Below, in pieces: positions 53,382 to 62,243 of a stretch of 64,000 bases of DNA. The notes beneath the pieces are model-generated. The model saw nothing but the letters and a program-made list of their open reading frames with translations. It did no database searches and was not told the origin of the DNA. Source of the DNA: Emcibacter nanhaiensis (GTDB lineage: Bacteria; Pseudomonadota; Alphaproteobacteria; Sphingomonadales; Emcibacteraceae); the NCBI RefSeq assembly GCF_006385175.1, contig NZ_VFIY01000006.1:186001-250000 (forward strand), in the 5' to 3' direction. Every line of letters starts with the position of its first letter. Positions within the stretch are counted from its first letter, which is position 1. The position numbers were made by a program, and so were the translations under genes.

Positions 53382-55775
53382 ATGTCTAGGTTTACCCATT
53401 TTCTCAAAGATATTGATGATCATCTCTTTGCCTATCCCAAACTGATACTTTCCGTATTGCTGGCAATTACGGTCTTCTTCGCCGCCCAGATTCCGGCCGT
53501 GCAGATGTATTCCGACTTTTCGGACCTGTTGCCCCAGGAACATCCCTACATCCAGCTGCACAACGAAATCAGGGACAATTTTGGCGGCGCCAATGTTGTT
53601 GTGGTCGGTATTGAGGTTGAAGAGGGAACCATTTTTGACAACAGGACCCTGGCGCTGATCCACCGGCTGACCCAGGATGTGGATAACCTGCCCGGTATCA
53701 ACCATAACCTGGTGACAAGCCTGACCCATCGCACCACCCGTAAAGTGTGGCTGTCGGAGGAAGGCTCCGTTCTGTCCGAACCCTATTATGATCCGACCAA
53801 AAAACCGACCCTGACCGAGCTGGAACTGGAGGAACTGAAAACCGCCGTGCTGGCCAATCCGCGCGTCTACGGCCTGATGGTGTCTCCGGACCTCAAGTCA
53901 GCCCTGATCAAGGGACAGCTCAATGAAGGGGCGCTGGACTACCAGAAAACATTCGAGCAGATCCAGGAATTTCGCGACCGGGAACAGATGGAAGGCGTTA
54001 AAATCCATGTGACCGGACAGCCTATGCTGGTGGGCTGGGTCTATACCTATATCCCGCAGATCGTGCAGATTTTCCTGTTCACCATCCTGTTCATGTTCGT
54101 CCTGCTGGTGGTCTATTTCCGCCGCCTGTACGGCGTGCTGATCCCGATGATGGGGATTGCCGTTTCCGCCATCTGGGGCGTCGGTATTCTGTCGCTGCTG
54201 GGTTTCAACCTTGACCCGCTGACACTGGTTATTCCGTTCCTGATTTCTGCCCGGGCCATGTCCCACGGTATTCAGCTGGTGGAGCGCTATTATGGCGAAC
54301 TCTCCCTTGAGGGGGATAGCCACAAGGCGGCCCGCAATACATTTGATAGCCTGTTCCGTCCGGGATCCCTGGGCGTGGTGTCGGATGCGGTGGGCCTGCT
54401 GTTGATTTCACTGGGCTCGATCCCGATCAATACCAAGCTGTCCTATTACGCGTCCCTGTGGGCCATCTGCGTGATCATCAATGTTTTGCTGCTGGTGCCG
54501 CTGCTGCTGTCGGTGCTGCCGCAGCCGAAGAAAATCGAAATCAAGCATGGCGGTATCCAGAAGATGCTGTCCCGGGTCGGTTTTCTGGTTTCCGCGCGCT
54601 CCGGGGCGATCGGAATCCTGGCTATCGTTGCCGTGTGTTTCGTGGTCGGTGGCTATGGCAGTAGCTTCGTGCAGATCGGTGAGTCCGAACCGGGCAGTCC
54701 GCTGCTGTACCCGGACCATGACTACAACCTGTCGTCAAAGGCCATCAATACCAGTTTCCCGGGCTCCGAGGAATTATACATCGTCGCCCGGACTGAAGAG
54801 AAAGGCGGCCTCAAGAAGCCGGAAGTCATCAAGTCGCTTGAAGACCTTCAGGCGCATATGCTGAACGACCCGGAAATGGGCGGGGCCAAGGGCCTGCCGG
54901 ATCTGGTCAAGCAGATGAACCGTCTGCTCCACAACAATGATCCGAGATACAACCAGGTTCCCCACGATGAATATTATGTCGGCGGGCTGATGTTTGCCTA
55001 TATGGCGTCGAGCCCCATACCGGGGGCGCTCAAGGAGTTCGTCAATCCGGAAGAAACCGACGCCAATATGATCTTTTACTACAAGGATCATCAGGGCGGC
55101 ACCATCCGCCGGGCCATTCACATGGTCAAGGACTGGATTGCCGAAAAAGGCGATGCCGTTGACGGGCTGAGTTTCCATCTGGCCGGCGGCATTGTCGGGG
55201 TAACCGCAGCCATTAACGAGGCGGTGTTTGAAACCAACCGGCTGGTGATCCCCATGGTGCTCGGTCTGATTTTCCTGTTTGTCATGTTCTTCTACGGCTC
55301 GCTGCATGCCGGCTGGCTGATGTTCCTGTCCATGTCCTTCGCCACCATCCTGAGTTACGGCTACATGGGCGCCATGAAAATCGGCATTAACGTCAATACG
55401 GTGCCGATCATTGCCGTCGGAATCGGCGTGGGCATCGACTATTCCATTTACATCATGGACCGCATCCGGGAGGAAATGCTCCGCTGCCGGACTCTTGAGG
55501 AAGCCGTGATCCGGGCGATCAGCACGACCGGACTGGCCGTCTGCGTTACCGCCGGCGCCCTGATCCTTGGTGTGGTCATGTGGGTCTTTTTGTCTGACCT
55601 CAGGTTCCAGGCGGATGCCGCCCTGCTGCTGGTCATGATGCTGGTCTTCAATATGGTTGCGGCGCTCTTTGTGGTGCCAAGCTGGATAACCCTCTTCAAA
55701 CCGAGGTTTATCACCGACATTCAAATGGTAGACGGCGTTATCGCCGAAAAATCGGCTATGGAGGCAGCCGAATAG
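53382..55775 (+). CDS. MMPL/RND-superfamily transporter
   Basis: A 797-residue inner-membrane protein with two repeated halves: TM1 about 18-38, a periplasmic domain about 40-220, TM2-6 about 225-385, TM7 near 407-425, a second periplasmic domain, and TM8-12 about 625-780. Seen: VDYSI-like GIGVGIDYSIYIMDRIREE in the TM10 region, the typical proton-relay area of MMPL proteins. It is of the short lipid/hopanoid-transporter type, not the drug or metal pumps. With the YCF48, DUF1302 and DUF1329 partners it probably moves a hydrophobic compound between membranes; direction unknown. Confidence 0.88.
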   Translation: MSRFTHFLKDIDDHLFAYPKLILSVLLAITVFFAAQIPAVQMYSDFSDLLPQEHPYIQLHNEIRDNFGGANVVVVGIEVEEGTIFDNRTLALIHRLTQDVDNLPGINHNLVTSLTHRTTRKVWLSEEGSVLSEPYYDPTKKPTLTELELEELKTAVLANPRVYGLMVSPDLKSALIKGQLNEGALDYQKTFEQIQEFRDREQMEGVKIHVTGQPMLVGWVYTYIPQIVQIFLFTILFMFVLLVVYFRRLYGVLIPMMGIAVSAIWGVGILSLLGFNLDPLTLVIPFLISARAMSHGIQLVERYYGELSLEGDSHKAARNTFDSLFRPGSLGVVSDAVGLLLISLGSIPINTKLSYYASLWAICVIINVLLLVPLLLSVLPQPKKIEIKHGGIQKMLSRVGFLVSARSGAIGILAIVAVCFVVGGYGSSFVQIGESEPGSPLLYPDHDYNLSSKAINTSFPGSEELYIVARTEEKGGLKKPEVIKSLEDLQAHMLNDPEMGGAKGLPDLVKQMNRLLHNNDPRYNQVPHDEYYVGGLMFAYMASSPIPGALKEFVNPEETDANMIFYYKDHQGGTIRRAIHMVKDWIAEKGDAVDGLSFHLAGGIVGVTAAINEAVFETNRLVIPMVLGLIFLFVMFFYGSLHAGWLMFLSMSFATILSYGYMGAMKIGINVNTVPIIAVGIGVGIDYSIYIMDRIREEMLRCRTLEEAVIRAISTTGLAVCVTAGALILGVVMWVFLSDLRFQADAALLLVMMLVFNMVAALFVVPSWITLFKPRFITDIQMVDGVIAEKSAMEAAE

Positions 55776-55835
55776 GGGAGGGGTTATGTGTCGGGATAAA
55801 CCATTTGTTGGATCCTTTAAAATGGGAGGACATAC

Positions 55836-57803
55836 ATGAAAGAGAAAACACGCATACAACAACTACTGGGCGGGGCGGCGCTTGCGACCGCACTGTCCCT
55901 GGCCGGGGCTCCCGGCGCCCAGGCCTATACGTCCGATGACGGAACATTTGAACTCTATGGCTTCGTGGAGAACGCCACATTTGTGCGCAAGGACAAAGGA
56001 CTCTCCAAGTTCCGCAATACCCTGCAGGTGGAAATGACCAAACGCTTCAACGTGGGCGGCCTGTTTGACAATCTGTCACTGAATACTACCCTGCGCGGCT
56101 CCTATGACGGTGTTTACGACCTGAATAGCGATGAATACGGCAAGGATGCCGGCGGTTCCATCATGCTGGAAAGCACCTTCAGCGGCGGTCCGGCTGCCGT
56201 GCCGCATGGCGGCGGCATTGTCTCGACCGGCCTGGCCTTCTTTGGCTTTGACACGGCGGCCAATCCCAATGCAGGCCTGATTGTCCTGGGGGAAAATACC
56301 CACGCCACCGAGGGCGGTGTGGCCTTCGGGGTGCCGGTCCGTCCCTGTGATGTGGATAACCGGGGCTGTATTGCCGGTTATATGGACGCCTCCCTGGATG
56401 AGTTGCGGTTCCCGGAATTCAACGACCGCCTCGACTTCCTCCGGGAATTCTATCTGGATGGTGACATCGGGTTTGACAATGGCGATGTCCTGAACATCCG
56501 TCTCGGCCGCCAGCAGGTGGTCTGGGGCCGGACTGACCTGTTCCGTGTTCTCGACGTGATCAACCCGGTCGATTACTCCCGCCATAATATTTATGACGAA
56601 CTGGAGGATATCCGTATTCCGCAGTGGATGCTGACGGCGGAATACCGCTTGGGGGCCGCTGCCGGGTTCGAGGACCTGAACTTTAGTGTGGTCTGGAACT
56701 TCGACAGGTTCCGGCCCAGCAACCTGGGTCAGGGAGGAACACCCTATCAGATCCTGGCTGCCGGTGAATTCTTCCGCGGCATGAAAAACTGCTGGGACTA
56801 TGGCTGTACGGTTGCCAACTTTGCCGGGCTGCCGGTGCCGGATACTACCGGTCTGGCGGCCACTGACTTCGCCCCGCATTCCATCGGGATCCGCCAGGCG
56901 AACCTTCCGGAGTGGAAGCTGGACAATACCCAGATCGGCTTCAAGGTTGAAGGTGTGTTCAAAGAGATTGGCTTCTCCCTGAACTATCTGTCCTACCTGG
57001 CCCAGCTGCCGTCCCTGCATGGCGGCAGTGTCGGTCCGGCAGCCATGAACAACTTTACCGGTGAAGTCCAGCAGTGGCCATATCTTATTGCCTTTGATAT
57101 CGAGTTCCCGCGCATTCACCTGTTCGGTGGCTCACTGGATATTTATTCCGACAGCCTCAAGTCTGTGTTCCGTATCGAGGCGGCCTATACCACCGGCGAG
57201 GAGTTCGCCAATACCCTTCGTCCTGAACTCTACTCCAAGTCGGATGTCTTCCGGTATGTCATCGGCTGGGACCGGGATACATTCATTCCGTTCCTCAATG
57301 ACGAGAAGGCGTTCCTGATCTCGGCCCAGATTTTCGGCCAGCATATCCTGGATCATGAACTGGAAGACACAGCAGGTTCCCTGGCCGGGGCGCCCGGATT
57401 TGGCAAGGCCGGTATCCCGGACTGGAAAGACAACTGGATTGCCACCTTCCTGCTCAAGGGCTGGTGGAATCAGAACCGTCTCAGCCCGCAGCTGCTCGCC
57501 GCCTATGACTTCCGGGCCCAGACCGCGGTGGTCTCACCGTCTGTTGACTGGTTGATCAATGACAGCTGGCGGCTGGTTGTCGCGGCCAACTTCAAATTCG
57601 GCGCCGGCGCCAAGAAGTTTGACGATTGCCGGAGCTGTAACCCCTGGGCACCGTTTACGGCCACGCCGTTCCACACCGATCCCACTCAACCCGGTTCTGT
57701 CGGTCTTGGCGGTTTCGAGCCGTTGGGCAGGTTCCGGTCCGGCCCGATCGGCATGGCAGAGGCTGAAGACGAGATCCAGGTCACCCTGCGGTATCGCTTC
57801 TGA
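55836..57803 (+). CDS. DUF1302-family outer-membrane protein
   Basis: A 655-residue protein with a signal peptide (ALATALSLAGAPGAQAY), beta-rich throughout, ending QVTLRYRF with the C-terminal Phe of outer-membrane barrels. DUF1302 proteins occur almost always next to DUF1329 proteins in bacteria that use steroids, aromatics or other hydrophobic substrates; a channel or binding role at the outer membrane is inferred from that. GGGAGG stands 7 bases before ATG 55836. It lies 60 bases after the MMPL gene. Confidence 0.85.
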   Translation: MKEKTRIQQLLGGAALATALSLAGAPGAQAYTSDDGTFELYGFVENATFVRKDKGLSKFRNTLQVEMTKRFNVGGLFDNLSLNTTLRGSYDGVYDLNSDEYGKDAGGSIMLESTFSGGPAAVPHGGGIVSTGLAFFGFDTAANPNAGLIVLGENTHATEGGVAFGVPVRPCDVDNRGCIAGYMDASLDELRFPEFNDRLDFLREFYLDGDIGFDNGDVLNIRLGRQQVVWGRTDLFRVLDVINPVDYSRHNIYDELEDIRIPQWMLTAEYRLGAAAGFEDLNFSVVWNFDRFRPSNLGQGGTPYQILAAGEFFRGMKNCWDYGCTVANFAGLPVPDTTGLAATDFAPHSIGIRQANLPEWKLDNTQIGFKVEGVFKEIGFSLNYLSYLAQLPSLHGGSVGPAAMNNFTGEVQQWPYLIAFDIEFPRIHLFGGSLDIYSDSLKSVFRIEAAYTTGEEFANTLRPELYSKSDVFRYVIGWDRDTFIPFLNDEKAFLISAQIFGQHILDHELEDTAGSLAGAPGFGKAGIPDWKDNWIATFLLKGWWNQNRLSPQLLAAYDFRAQTAVVSPSVDWLINDSWRLVVAANFKFGAGAKKFDDCRSCNPWAPFTATPFHTDPTQPGSVGLGGFEPLGRFRSGPIGMAEAEDEIQVTLRYRF

Positions 57804-57850
57804 GCGCCATGTCCAGACGTGAAAAAAGATTTTCTGAAAGGAATTTTGAC

Positions 57851-59164
57851 ATGAAATCAAAAATTGTAACGGCTCTTGCCGCACTGACCATCGGACTTGG
57901 CGCCCTGCCGGCCCAGTCCCAGGATATGAATGTTGTAGACAACAGCTTCTATCCCTACAAGAACCAGGTGCCGACCTATGAAGGACTGACACCCGGCATG
58001 ACCATCAACCAGACCAACGTCGACCAGTTCAAGGAAATTCTTGACGAAGGCATGTATGAGTTCATCAAGCGGGGCTGGACCGAGATGAAGGTGGGGGAGA
58101 CCATGCCCTTCACTCTCAACGAAGGCTATATCAATGCCACGCGGGAAGGTCTGGGCAAGGTTTCTCTGGGGGAGAAACCGGGGCAGATCAACGGCTTTGT
58201 CGCCGGACGTCCGTTCCCGCAGGAACCGGACATCAACGACCCGCGGGCCGGGGAGAAACTGGCCTGGAACTATAAGTTCGGCTATAACTGGGGGGATAAC
58301 GCCGCCATCTATCCCTTCTACTGGAAGTTCAGGGACCTGAATTCCGGCAAGATTGAACGGACCATCAAGTTCAACTTCCACTTCCTGAACCTGAAGCACC
58401 GTGTTGGTGATGATCCCAAGCCGGACCTGCCCAACAACCCGGGCGATCTGTTCCGTGCCATCTATGTGCAGGTGCTGGAACCGTTCGATGTGCGCAACAC
58501 CCAGCTGCTCATGCATCTTTATGATGATGACCTGAAGAAGGCAGATGCCTGGCTGTACCTTGGCTTCCAGCGCCGGGTACGCCGTCTGGCCACCGGTCAG
58601 ACCACGGACTCCTTCCTGGGTTCGGACCTGATGATCGAGGATTTCGAGGGCTATAACGGCCGGATTTCCGACATGAAATGGACCTACAAGGGGACCCGGA
58701 ATGTTCTGCTGCCGTTCTACAAGCACAATGAACTGGTGCTGAGCGAGGAAGACAAGGAAGGCGATGGCTACCAGTTCGTTGATTTTGGCGGCCAGGGCGG
58801 TTGTTTCCCGAATATTACCTGGCAGCTGCGCAAGGTCTATATCCTGGAATCCGAACCGGTTGACGAGAACCATCCCATCAGCAAGCGCGTTCATTATGTG
58901 GATGCAGAAACCTTCACCCTGCCGCGGACTGTGATCTACGACCGCAAGGGCGATCTGTGGAAGACCTTTGTCATCGGACAGGCGCACCCGGACTATCACC
59001 TGCCCAAGAACAAGGGCAGCGGGGTGTCGATCGATGACTCCTTCATGATGCTGGATGTGCAGGGTGAGCATTGCACCACCGGTCACTTCAAGGGACAAGT
59101 GGATCCCAAACTGAACCCGCGTAACAAGTTTACCGTTCAGAACCTCCGGGTGACCGGCAAATAA
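57851..59164 (+). CDS. DUF1329-family periplasmic protein
   Basis: A 437-residue protein with a signal peptide (IVTALAALTIGLGALPAQSQ). The mature part is beta-rich, with the family-typical segments AWLYLGFQRRVRRLATGQTT near residues 235-254 and PRTVIYDRKGDLWKT. The fold is thought to resemble lipoprotein-sorting (LolA/LolB-like) proteins, fitting binding of a hydrophobic ligand in the periplasm (family-level inference). The frame opens at 57809, but ATG 57851 has AAAGGA in front and starts the signal peptide. A strong hairpin follows the stop. Confidence 0.85.
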   Translation: MKSKIVTALAALTIGLGALPAQSQDMNVVDNSFYPYKNQVPTYEGLTPGMTINQTNVDQFKEILDEGMYEFIKRGWTEMKVGETMPFTLNEGYINATREGLGKVSLGEKPGQINGFVAGRPFPQEPDINDPRAGEKLAWNYKFGYNWGDNAAIYPFYWKFRDLNSGKIERTIKFNFHFLNLKHRVGDDPKPDLPNNPGDLFRAIYVQVLEPFDVRNTQLLMHLYDDDLKKADAWLYLGFQRRVRRLATGQTTDSFLGSDLMIEDFEGYNGRISDMKWTYKGTRNVLLPFYKHNELVLSEEDKEGDGYQFVDFGGQGGCFPNITWQLRKVYILESEPVDENHPISKRVHYVDAETFTLPRTVIYDRKGDLWKTFVIGQAHPDYHLPKNKGSGVSIDDSFMMLDVQGEHCTTGHFKGQVDPKLNPRNKFTVQNLRVTGK

Positions 59165-59170
59165 TCAATA

Positions 59171-59199
59171 GTGGCCGGATGGGCAGCCCATCCGGCCAC
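59171..59199 (+). other. Perfect 14-bp inverted repeat after the DUF1329 gene
   Basis: GTGGCCGGATGGGC and its exact reverse complement are separated by a single A. It is GC-rich but not followed by a T run, so it may be a factor-dependent terminator or an RNA 3'-end stabiliser. It separates the envelope module from the isomerase/GST/hydroxylase genes. Confidence 0.6.
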
Positions 59200-59224
59200 C
59201 ATTCTCTGAAAAAGGTTTAATAAG

Positions 59225-59818
59225 ATGCCTGAACCAACTGATATAAAAGTATATTTTAACTTTAGAAGTCCGTACTGCTATCTGGTCTCCAAGGTGCTTT
59301 ACAACATCTTCGAGGATTACCACGCCAAGATGATCTGGCGGCCGCTTGGGGGGTGGTCCGGTCGATCCAATCCGGATCGGGCCAAGGTAAAAATTCCAGT
59401 CGTGCGCCAGGATGTGGCGCGCTTTACCAGAAGGCTAGGCATCCCTTTTACACCGCCACCGATTGAAACAGATCCGACACTGGCCGCCAAGATTTCCCTG
59501 GCTGCCGAACAGGAAGGCCTGCTGCACAAATATATCGTCGAGGTTATGCGCCAGGAATGGGCCGAGGGACGCAATATCGGCGACATGGATGTCCTGTTGG
59601 CAGTGGGGGAAGAAATCGGGCTCGGCCGCGGGGTCATCCAGCGGGCCGCTGAAAATGCCGACTTCGACAAGCAGCTTGAGCAAAACTGGCACGAGGCGCA
59701 GCAGGATCATGTGATGGGCGTGCCGTCCTTTGTGGTTGGGGACCAGGTTTTCTGGGGCAACGACCGGGTTGATTTCCTGCGCGAACATCTGCACGACCTG
59801 CGCCTGCGGCGGCTCTAG
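59225..59818 (+). CDS. DsbA-family HCCA-isomerase-like protein
   Basis: A 197-residue thioredoxin-fold protein without signal peptide, of the 2-hydroxychromene-2-carboxylate isomerase/DsbA kappa-GST group. Seen: YFNFRSPYCYLVSKVLYNI near residues 10-28, where the Ser of SPY is the glutathione-activating position, and GVPSFVVGDQVFWGNDRVDF near 165-184, the family end motif. True HCCA isomerases act in naphthalene and related pathways. It lies 11 bases before the GST gene, so the two may act together in a glutathione-dependent step on an aromatic intermediate. Confidence 0.85.
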   Translation: MPEPTDIKVYFNFRSPYCYLVSKVLYNIFEDYHAKMIWRPLGGWSGRSNPDRAKVKIPVVRQDVARFTRRLGIPFTPPPIETDPTLAAKISLAAEQEGLLHKYIVEVMRQEWAEGRNIGDMDVLLAVGEEIGLGRGVIQRAAENADFDKQLEQNWHEAQQDHVMGVPSFVVGDQVFWGNDRVDFLREHLHDLRLRRL

Positions 59819-59829
59819 GGGACTATCCG

Positions 59830-60477
59830 ATGATCAGGCTTTTCCACCGCACAGATTGCCCCTTTTGCTGGAAGGTGAGGATTGCCCTGTTTGAATTGGG
59901 CGTTCCGGTTGAAGAGACTGTGTTGGCTTTGGGTGAAAAAAGCCGTGAGGTCCGGGACCTTAACCCAAACAACAGTGTGCCGGTCATGATCACGGACAAG
60001 GATACGGTGATCTGGGAGTCCGCAGCGATGGTGGAATATGTCGCAGAACGCTTCGGTGCCGGCAGGTTGTTCGAGGGCAGCGCCGAAGATCGGGCCCGGA
60101 TCCGGCAGTTGCATATTTTTTCAGATAACCGCGTTGGCAAAGCTGTGTTTCCGATCGTCCGGGAGCGCAGAAATAATCCGGGCAGGGAAGTCCCTGAAGA
60201 ACTGCTGCGCAGGATTACCGCGGAGTGGACCGGGTGCCTGAGCGTCCTGGAGAGGGAGCTTCGGGACAGGGAGTTTTTCGGGGGAGAGTCCTTCTCTGCT
60301 GCCGACTGCGCCCTGATGCCGCGATTTACCCTGGCTGAAGTGTACGGCCTCCCCGTGCCGGACACCTTTCCGAAAGCTGCCGACTGGTATCGGCGGACCT
60401 CGCGCCGCGCTTCCGTGATTCAGGCGAGGCCGGATAAGTTTCCCGGGGTCAATGATTTGGTGAAATCGGCAGAATAG
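59830..60477 (+). CDS. Glutathione S-transferase-like protein
   Basis: A 215-residue cytosolic protein with an N-terminal glutaredoxin-like domain (LFHRTDCPFCWKVRIAL; CPFC near residues 9-12; NSVPVMI cis-Pro; WESAAMVEYVAERF) and a helical C-terminal domain (FFGGESFSAADCALMPRF). The CxxC is unusual for classical GSTs and suggests dithiol or omega-like chemistry. It is followed directly by the control region of the phenol hydroxylase operon, whose probable second activator site lies inside its last codons. Confidence 0.85.
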   Translation: MIRLFHRTDCPFCWKVRIALFELGVPVEETVLALGEKSREVRDLNPNNSVPVMITDKDTVIWESAAMVEYVAERFGAGRLFEGSAEDRARIRQLHIFSDNRVGKAVFPIVRERRNNPGREVPEELLRRITAEWTGCLSVLERELRDREFFGGESFSAADCALMPRFTLAEVYGLPVPDTFPKAADWYRRTSRRASVIQARPDKFPGVNDLVKSAE

Positions 60478-60499
60478 AGGATTTGATGATTTGATCAAT
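60454..60499. promoter_or_regulatory. Paired XylR/DmpR-type activator sites before dmpK
   Basis: GATTTGGTGAA (60454-60464, one mismatch to GATTTGNTCAA) and GATTTGATCAA (60488-60498, perfect) lie 34 bases apart, about three helical turns and in the same orientation. The second sits in the same 16 bases as the site at 52054-52069. Centre to predicted transcription start is about 130-165 bases, within the usual range for this activator family. Confidence 0.6.
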
Positions 60500-60592
60500 G
60501 TCGCTCTACAAGTCTGGTCGGGATGCAGTTTGGAGCGAAAAAAAATATTAAAAAACAATTACTTAGAATATTTTTATGGGGAATGAGGAGAG

Positions 60593-60608
60593 TGGCATGC
60601 TCCTTGCT
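60593..60608 (+). promoter_or_regulatory. Sigma-54 (-24/-12) promoter of the phenol hydroxylase operon
   Basis: TGGCAT-GCTCC-TTGCT fits the sigma-54 consensus fully. Transcription should start near 60620, ahead of ATG 60637. An AT-rich stretch (60537-60576) between the activator sites and the promoter would suit IHF-assisted bending. Confidence 0.85.
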
Positions 60609-60636
60609 ACACAGGGAAGAAAACAGGGAGAAACGA

Positions 60637-60912
60637 ATGGGAAGGCTTCCGCCTGAAGAGAGAGATCATCTCGCTGAGTATGAAAAGACCGCCCAAGTGA
60701 CGGGGGTCCGGCGCAACCGCTTCATCGAGTTTGATTTTACCGTGGGCGCGCCTGAGCTGACTGTGGAACTGGTGATGCCCATGCAGGCCTTCGTAGAGTT
60801 TTGTGAACTAAACCATGTCCGGACGGTGACGGTCCTGGCGGATGTAAAAAAAGACTATGAACAGCTTTTGTGGCGTGAAGGACGCGGCAGGGATGTTCAG
60901 GCGTCGAAATAA
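60637..60912 (+). CDS. dmpK: Phenol hydroxylase P0 / assembly subunit (DmpK-like)
   Basis: A 91-residue protein with the signature of the Pfam phenol-hydroxylase-subunit family: NRFIEFDFTVGAPELTVELV near residues 27-46, then MPMQAFVEFCELN. DmpK is needed for assembly of active hydroxylase, probably for iron loading, but is not part of the catalytic complex. The frame extends upstream to 60523; that part would contain the sigma-54 promoter, so ATG 60637 with GGGAG in front is the real start. First gene of the operon. Confidence 0.88.
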   Translation: MGRLPPEERDHLAEYEKTAQVTGVRRNRFIEFDFTVGAPELTVELVMPMQAFVEFCELNHVRTVTVLADVKKDYEQLLWREGRGRDVQASK

Positions 60913-60923
60913 GGAGACTTCAT

Positions 60924-61937
60924 GTGAGTTTGGATATCAAGACAAATGTGATCGAGCCCCGGCGGCAGACCTATAGCCATGTCGCCAGACGGCTGGGCAG
61001 CGACAAGCCGGCAAGTCGTTACCAGGAAGGCACCTGGGACCTGCAGGCCACCGAACATTTCCACTATCGGCCGACCTGGGCGCCCGACCGCGAGCTGTAT
61101 GACACCAGTCTGACGGCCATCGAGATGCAGGACTGGTACGCGTTCAACGATCCGCGCCAGTTCTATTACGGGACCTACACCATGGCCCGTAACAAGATGA
61201 TGGAGACCGAAGAGGCCAATTTCAAATTTGTCGAAAAGCGCGGCCTTCTGGATCAGGTGGACCCCGCCTGGGTGAACAAGGTGAAACATTACCTGCTTCC
61301 GCTGCGGCATTTTGAATGGGGCGGCAATATGAACGGCTGCCACGCGTCAGACAGGGCCTACGGCACGGCTGTCTCCCAGACACTGTTGTTTGCGGCGATG
61401 GACCGGCTGGGTATCGCGCAGATCATCAGCCGGATTGGCCTGCTTATCGACGGGAACTCCGGTGAAAGTCTCGATGAAGCCAGGTCCGACTGGCTGGAGC
61501 ATGGCAACTGGCAGCCTTTGCGCCAGATGGTGGAGGACACATTTGTGCTCGATGATTGGTTCGAGCAGGCGGTGGCCCAGTATTTTTGTATGGACAGCGT
61601 CATCTTCCCGCTGGTGTACGATCATTTCGACCGGGAAGGCGCCCGGCATAACGGGGCGGCCATGTCCATGCTCAGCGAATTTATGATCGACTGGTTTGCC
61701 GATGAATGCCGGTGGGTTGATCAGTTGCTTAAAGTGACGGCTTCTGAAAGTGCCGGGAATGCCGAACTTCTCGGTTCCTGGGTGGAAAACTGGACAGTGC
61801 GCACCATCGATGCCCTCCGGCCGCTGGCGGCAGACGTCCTCGGGGACGGGGCAGACGCTGTGCTCGAAGAGATTGACGCAAATATTCAGGCCCGGGCCGC
61901 CAAGGCCGGGATCAAGGCACAGGGAGCGGGTAAATGA
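60924..61937 (+). CDS. dmpL: Phenol hydroxylase P1 (beta) subunit
   Basis: A 337-residue ferritin-like subunit that supports the diiron subunit in the (alpha beta gamma)2 hydroxylase. Typical segments: HFHYRPTWAPDRELYD near residues 46-61, DWYAFNDPRQFYYGTYTMAR near 69-88, and FEWGGNMNGCHASDRAYG. It lacks the diiron ligand set, as expected for the beta subunit. The start is GTG 60924, with AAGGAG upstream; the ATG two bases earlier is out of frame and followed by TGA. Overlaps dmpM by 4 bases. Confidence 0.92.
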   Translation: MSLDIKTNVIEPRRQTYSHVARRLGSDKPASRYQEGTWDLQATEHFHYRPTWAPDRELYDTSLTAIEMQDWYAFNDPRQFYYGTYTMARNKMMETEEANFKFVEKRGLLDQVDPAWVNKVKHYLLPLRHFEWGGNMNGCHASDRAYGTAVSQTLLFAAMDRLGIAQIISRIGLLIDGNSGESLDEARSDWLEHGNWQPLRQMVEDTFVLDDWFEQAVAQYFCMDSVIFPLVYDHFDREGARHNGAAMSMLSEFMIDWFADECRWVDQLLKVTASESAGNAELLGSWVENWTVRTIDALRPLAADVLGDGADAVLEEIDANIQARAAKAGIKAQGAGK

Positions 61938-62203
61938 GCAGAAACGTATCCATCACTCTGCAGAACAATGACGAGGCCCGGCCGATTATCGAGGCCATTG
62001 AGCAGGACAACCCTGACGCCACCGTCAACATCTATCCGGCCATGGTCAAGATCGACTGCGACGGCCGGTTGATTGTCAAACAGTCCACCGTCGAGGAGCT
62101 GATCGGCCGGGACTGGGATGTGCAGGAGCTGCATCTCAGCGTTATCAGCCTGGCCGGCAACGTGGACGAAGAGGATGATTATCTGGAACTGAGCTGGGGA
62201 TAA
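61934..62203 (+). CDS. dmpM: Phenol hydroxylase P2 coupling/effector protein
   Basis: An 89-residue cofactor-free effector of the MmoB/DmpM family, which binds the hydroxylase and promotes oxygen activation. Seen: VSITLQNNDEARPIIEAIEQ near residues 5-24, a central AMVKIDCDGRLIVK, and an acidic C-terminus (NVDEEDDYLELSWG). Length matches DmpM. It starts within the last codon of dmpL. Confidence 0.93.
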   Translation: MSRNVSITLQNNDEARPIIEAIEQDNPDATVNIYPAMVKIDCDGRLIVKQSTVEELIGRDWDVQELHLSVISLAGNVDEEDDYLELSWG

Positions 62204-62243
62204 CGGCGCCTTCCGGAACTACAGGGAATATACGGAGACAGTT

